The translations under genes were made by a program, and so were the position numbers. A stretch of 64,000 bases of DNA from Nannochloropsis salina CCMP1776 (lineage: Eukaryota > Sar > Eustigmatophyceae > Eustigmatales > Monodopsidaceae), in the NCBI GenBank assembly GCA_004565275.1, contig SDOX01000007.1:632115-696114 (forward strand). Direction: 5' to 3'. The notes under the pieces were generated by a model, which was not told the DNA's origin, ran no database searches, and was given only the letters and a program-made list of their open reading frames with translations. Shown here piece by piece: positions 62,810 through 64,000 of the stretch; the stretch's first letter is position 1, and each line of letters opens with the position of its first letter.

Positions 62810-63141
62810 AGAAGGGAAGGGGGTCCGCATGTAGGCGGCAGGAGGTGAACGATTTCAATGACACCCGTGTTCGTCAGGCACGTGCAGGACAGTGATAAGT
62901 GAAAGAAAGAAAGGAAGGGAAGGGAAGGTCTACGAGACCCTTCAAGGGAAGGTCTACGAGACCCTTCAACCTGTATGCGACGATGTATACACAAGGGGAT
63001 AGTTTGCTTTCACTGCATTTTACAATGTCCCGCCCGCCGGCAATTTTGCTAAGCATCCGTCAATGACCTTGCTGGACATCCCAGGCGCCTGCTTTCTTTC
63101 CTTGCGCCGACGCACTCTCATCCCGGCTGGCCCTCTCTCCT
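62810..63141. other. Convergent 3' region with a tandem duplication
   Basis: 332 bases between facing stops. It contains the 24-base tandem repeat at 62920-62967. No gene was seen. Confidence 0.6.
62920..62967. repeat. 24-base perfect tandem duplication
   Basis: Two exact head-to-tail copies (62920-62943 and 62944-62967). Each copy includes the inverted GGTCT...AGACC and near-palindromic flanks (GAAGG/CCTTC), so it could form a small hairpin at the 3' end of a transcript. Confidence 0.9.
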
Positions 63142-64000
63142 TCAGTCTGTGCCGTAAGCCGTCGCGGGGGGGGCGTCCTCGTCCTCGTCCTTTTCTTCCT
63201 CTTCTTCCCCTTCTTGCCCATTCACTAGGCCTTCCTCCCCGGCGACGAACCGGATTTGCCGGAGGCGCTCCCCCAGGTCCCGTACCTCCTGCCTGAGGTG
63301 GCTTAAACCCTCTCCCTCGACTCCCTTTCCCAATCCTTCATCCTCCCCTCCTCCCCCACCCCTCACGTCGATGCCCAGGCGCCGGTACGCCTCTTGAGCG
63401 CGGCGCACGCGGTCTGTCAAGGCTTTGACCTTCTCAAACACGGCCATCGACCGTGCGTGCATTTCTTGCCGCTTTAAGTCCGTCCCGTTCGCATCTTCCT
63501 CCGCGGCTTGCTCGTACAGCGCTTTGACCCGCTCGCTCAGTTTCCCACAGTCTTGCCGGTACCGATTTTGCACGTCGACCAGGTGCGAGACCCGGGAATA
63601 GCGGACATGCGCTGACTGTAGCGCCTCCTCTGCGCCACGCAACGTGGGCAACACGCCTCGTGAGCCCTCGTCTTGCCCCTCCCCAGACATGTCTTTGTCC
63701 CAACGTGCGACCTGTTGGGCCAGAGGATGTTAAAGCTAAGAATGTCTTCGCACATTCGCCAGAGAGCGGGGAGGCAACGAGTTGTACGCACCTCTGGACA
63801 ATGGGTCTCTATCGTCGCCTGCACCGTAGCCTGAAGCGTTGCGAAGCCCTCCATGGCGTAAAACAGCTCTCGGAATGTCGAAGTACTTCCGCGGAAACCC
63901 TGTGCATCATTGAAAAGAGGAAGGCCATTTCAGGCGCTGGATGATTGCATGGATAACGCGTTGCTGGTTTGTGGTGACTGGTCCAGCAGGCATGAGGGTG
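63142..64000 (-). CDS. Partial coiled-coil protein, 5' part beyond the window
   Basis: Two 3'-terminal exons are visible: 63899-63792 (preceded by acceptor tgatgcacag; donor GAG|GTGCGT, phase 0) and 63711-63142 (acceptor GCCCAACAG). Together they encode GFRGSTSTFRELFYAMEGFA, TLQATVQATIETHCPE, then VARWDKD and a mostly helical region (ALQSAHVRYSRVSHLVDVQN, CGKLSERVKALYEQAAEED, LSHLRQEVRDLGERLRQIRF). The C-terminus is an acidic tail ending in AYGTD. The pattern of long amphipathic helices could suit a BAR-type or other coiled-coil scaffold, but I cannot name a family. Upstream exons must lie past 64000; 63900-64000 reads as intron. Confidence 0.72.

Noticed and set aside
1-64000. Transposons, virus-derived elements, CRISPR arrays, rRNA
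   Set aside because: No transposase, reverse transcriptase, integrase or capsid-like reading frames, no long terminal or inverted repeats and no spaced repeat arrays were seen by eye.

Overview
The window looks like nuclear DNA of a photosynthetic stramenopile, most probably a eustigmatophyte of the Nannochloropsis/Microchloropsis type. That assignment is inference. It rests on compact GC-rich genes with short GT-AG introns, and on nuclear genes for plastid proteins (divinyl-chlorophyllide reductase, a ClpR subunit, a DUF1823-like protein) that start with a secretory signal peptide followed by a transit-like stretch, as expected for a red-algal secondary plastid. An algal sterol methyltransferase fits the same picture. 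I could not run a database search, so names rest on motifs and remembered family sequences.

Layout: (1) 1-16.3 kb: the start of a disordered eIF4E-transporter-like protein (-), eRF3 (+), a P5A-type ATPase with a rebuilt 5' exon (-), a four-helix membrane protein (-), sterol C24-methyltransferase (+) and OST48 (-). (2) 17.8-27.1 kb: one very large chromatin remodeller (+). It carries chromo, bromo, PHD, PDZ, AP2-like and NUMOD1-like domains before an SNF2 motor, and five PHD-type fingers after it. (3) 28.2-45.2 kb: ribosomal protein eS10, a coiled-coil protein, FRA10AC1, PP2A methylesterase PME-1, a JmjC/cupin-4 oxygenase interrupted by an assembly gap, divinyl reductase, a WDR23/DCAF11-like protein and a membrane-anchored globin. 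(4) 45.7-54.2 kb: a giant URB1/Npa1 ribosome-biogenesis gene (-). (5) 54.9-64 kb: the DUF1823-like protein, ClpR, a NEK-like kinase, a histidine acid phosphatase and a partial coiled-coil gene.

Neighbours mostly alternate in strand, so most genes share a short divergent upstream region with one neighbour and a short convergent downstream region with the other. No operon-like functional grouping is apparent. By function the genes cover translation and ribosome synthesis (eRF3, eS10, URB1, the JmjC oxygenase), the ER and secretory pathway (P5A, OST48, SMT), chromatin and splicing, and plastid upkeep.

Five genes (10.6 kb membrane protein, remodeller, JmjC oxygenase, WDR23, URB1) have a reading frame that breaks at or beside a G/C homopolymer while homology continues in another frame. 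Assembly indels are the likeliest cause. No rRNA, tRNA, CRISPR array, virus-derived element or transposon was recognised.
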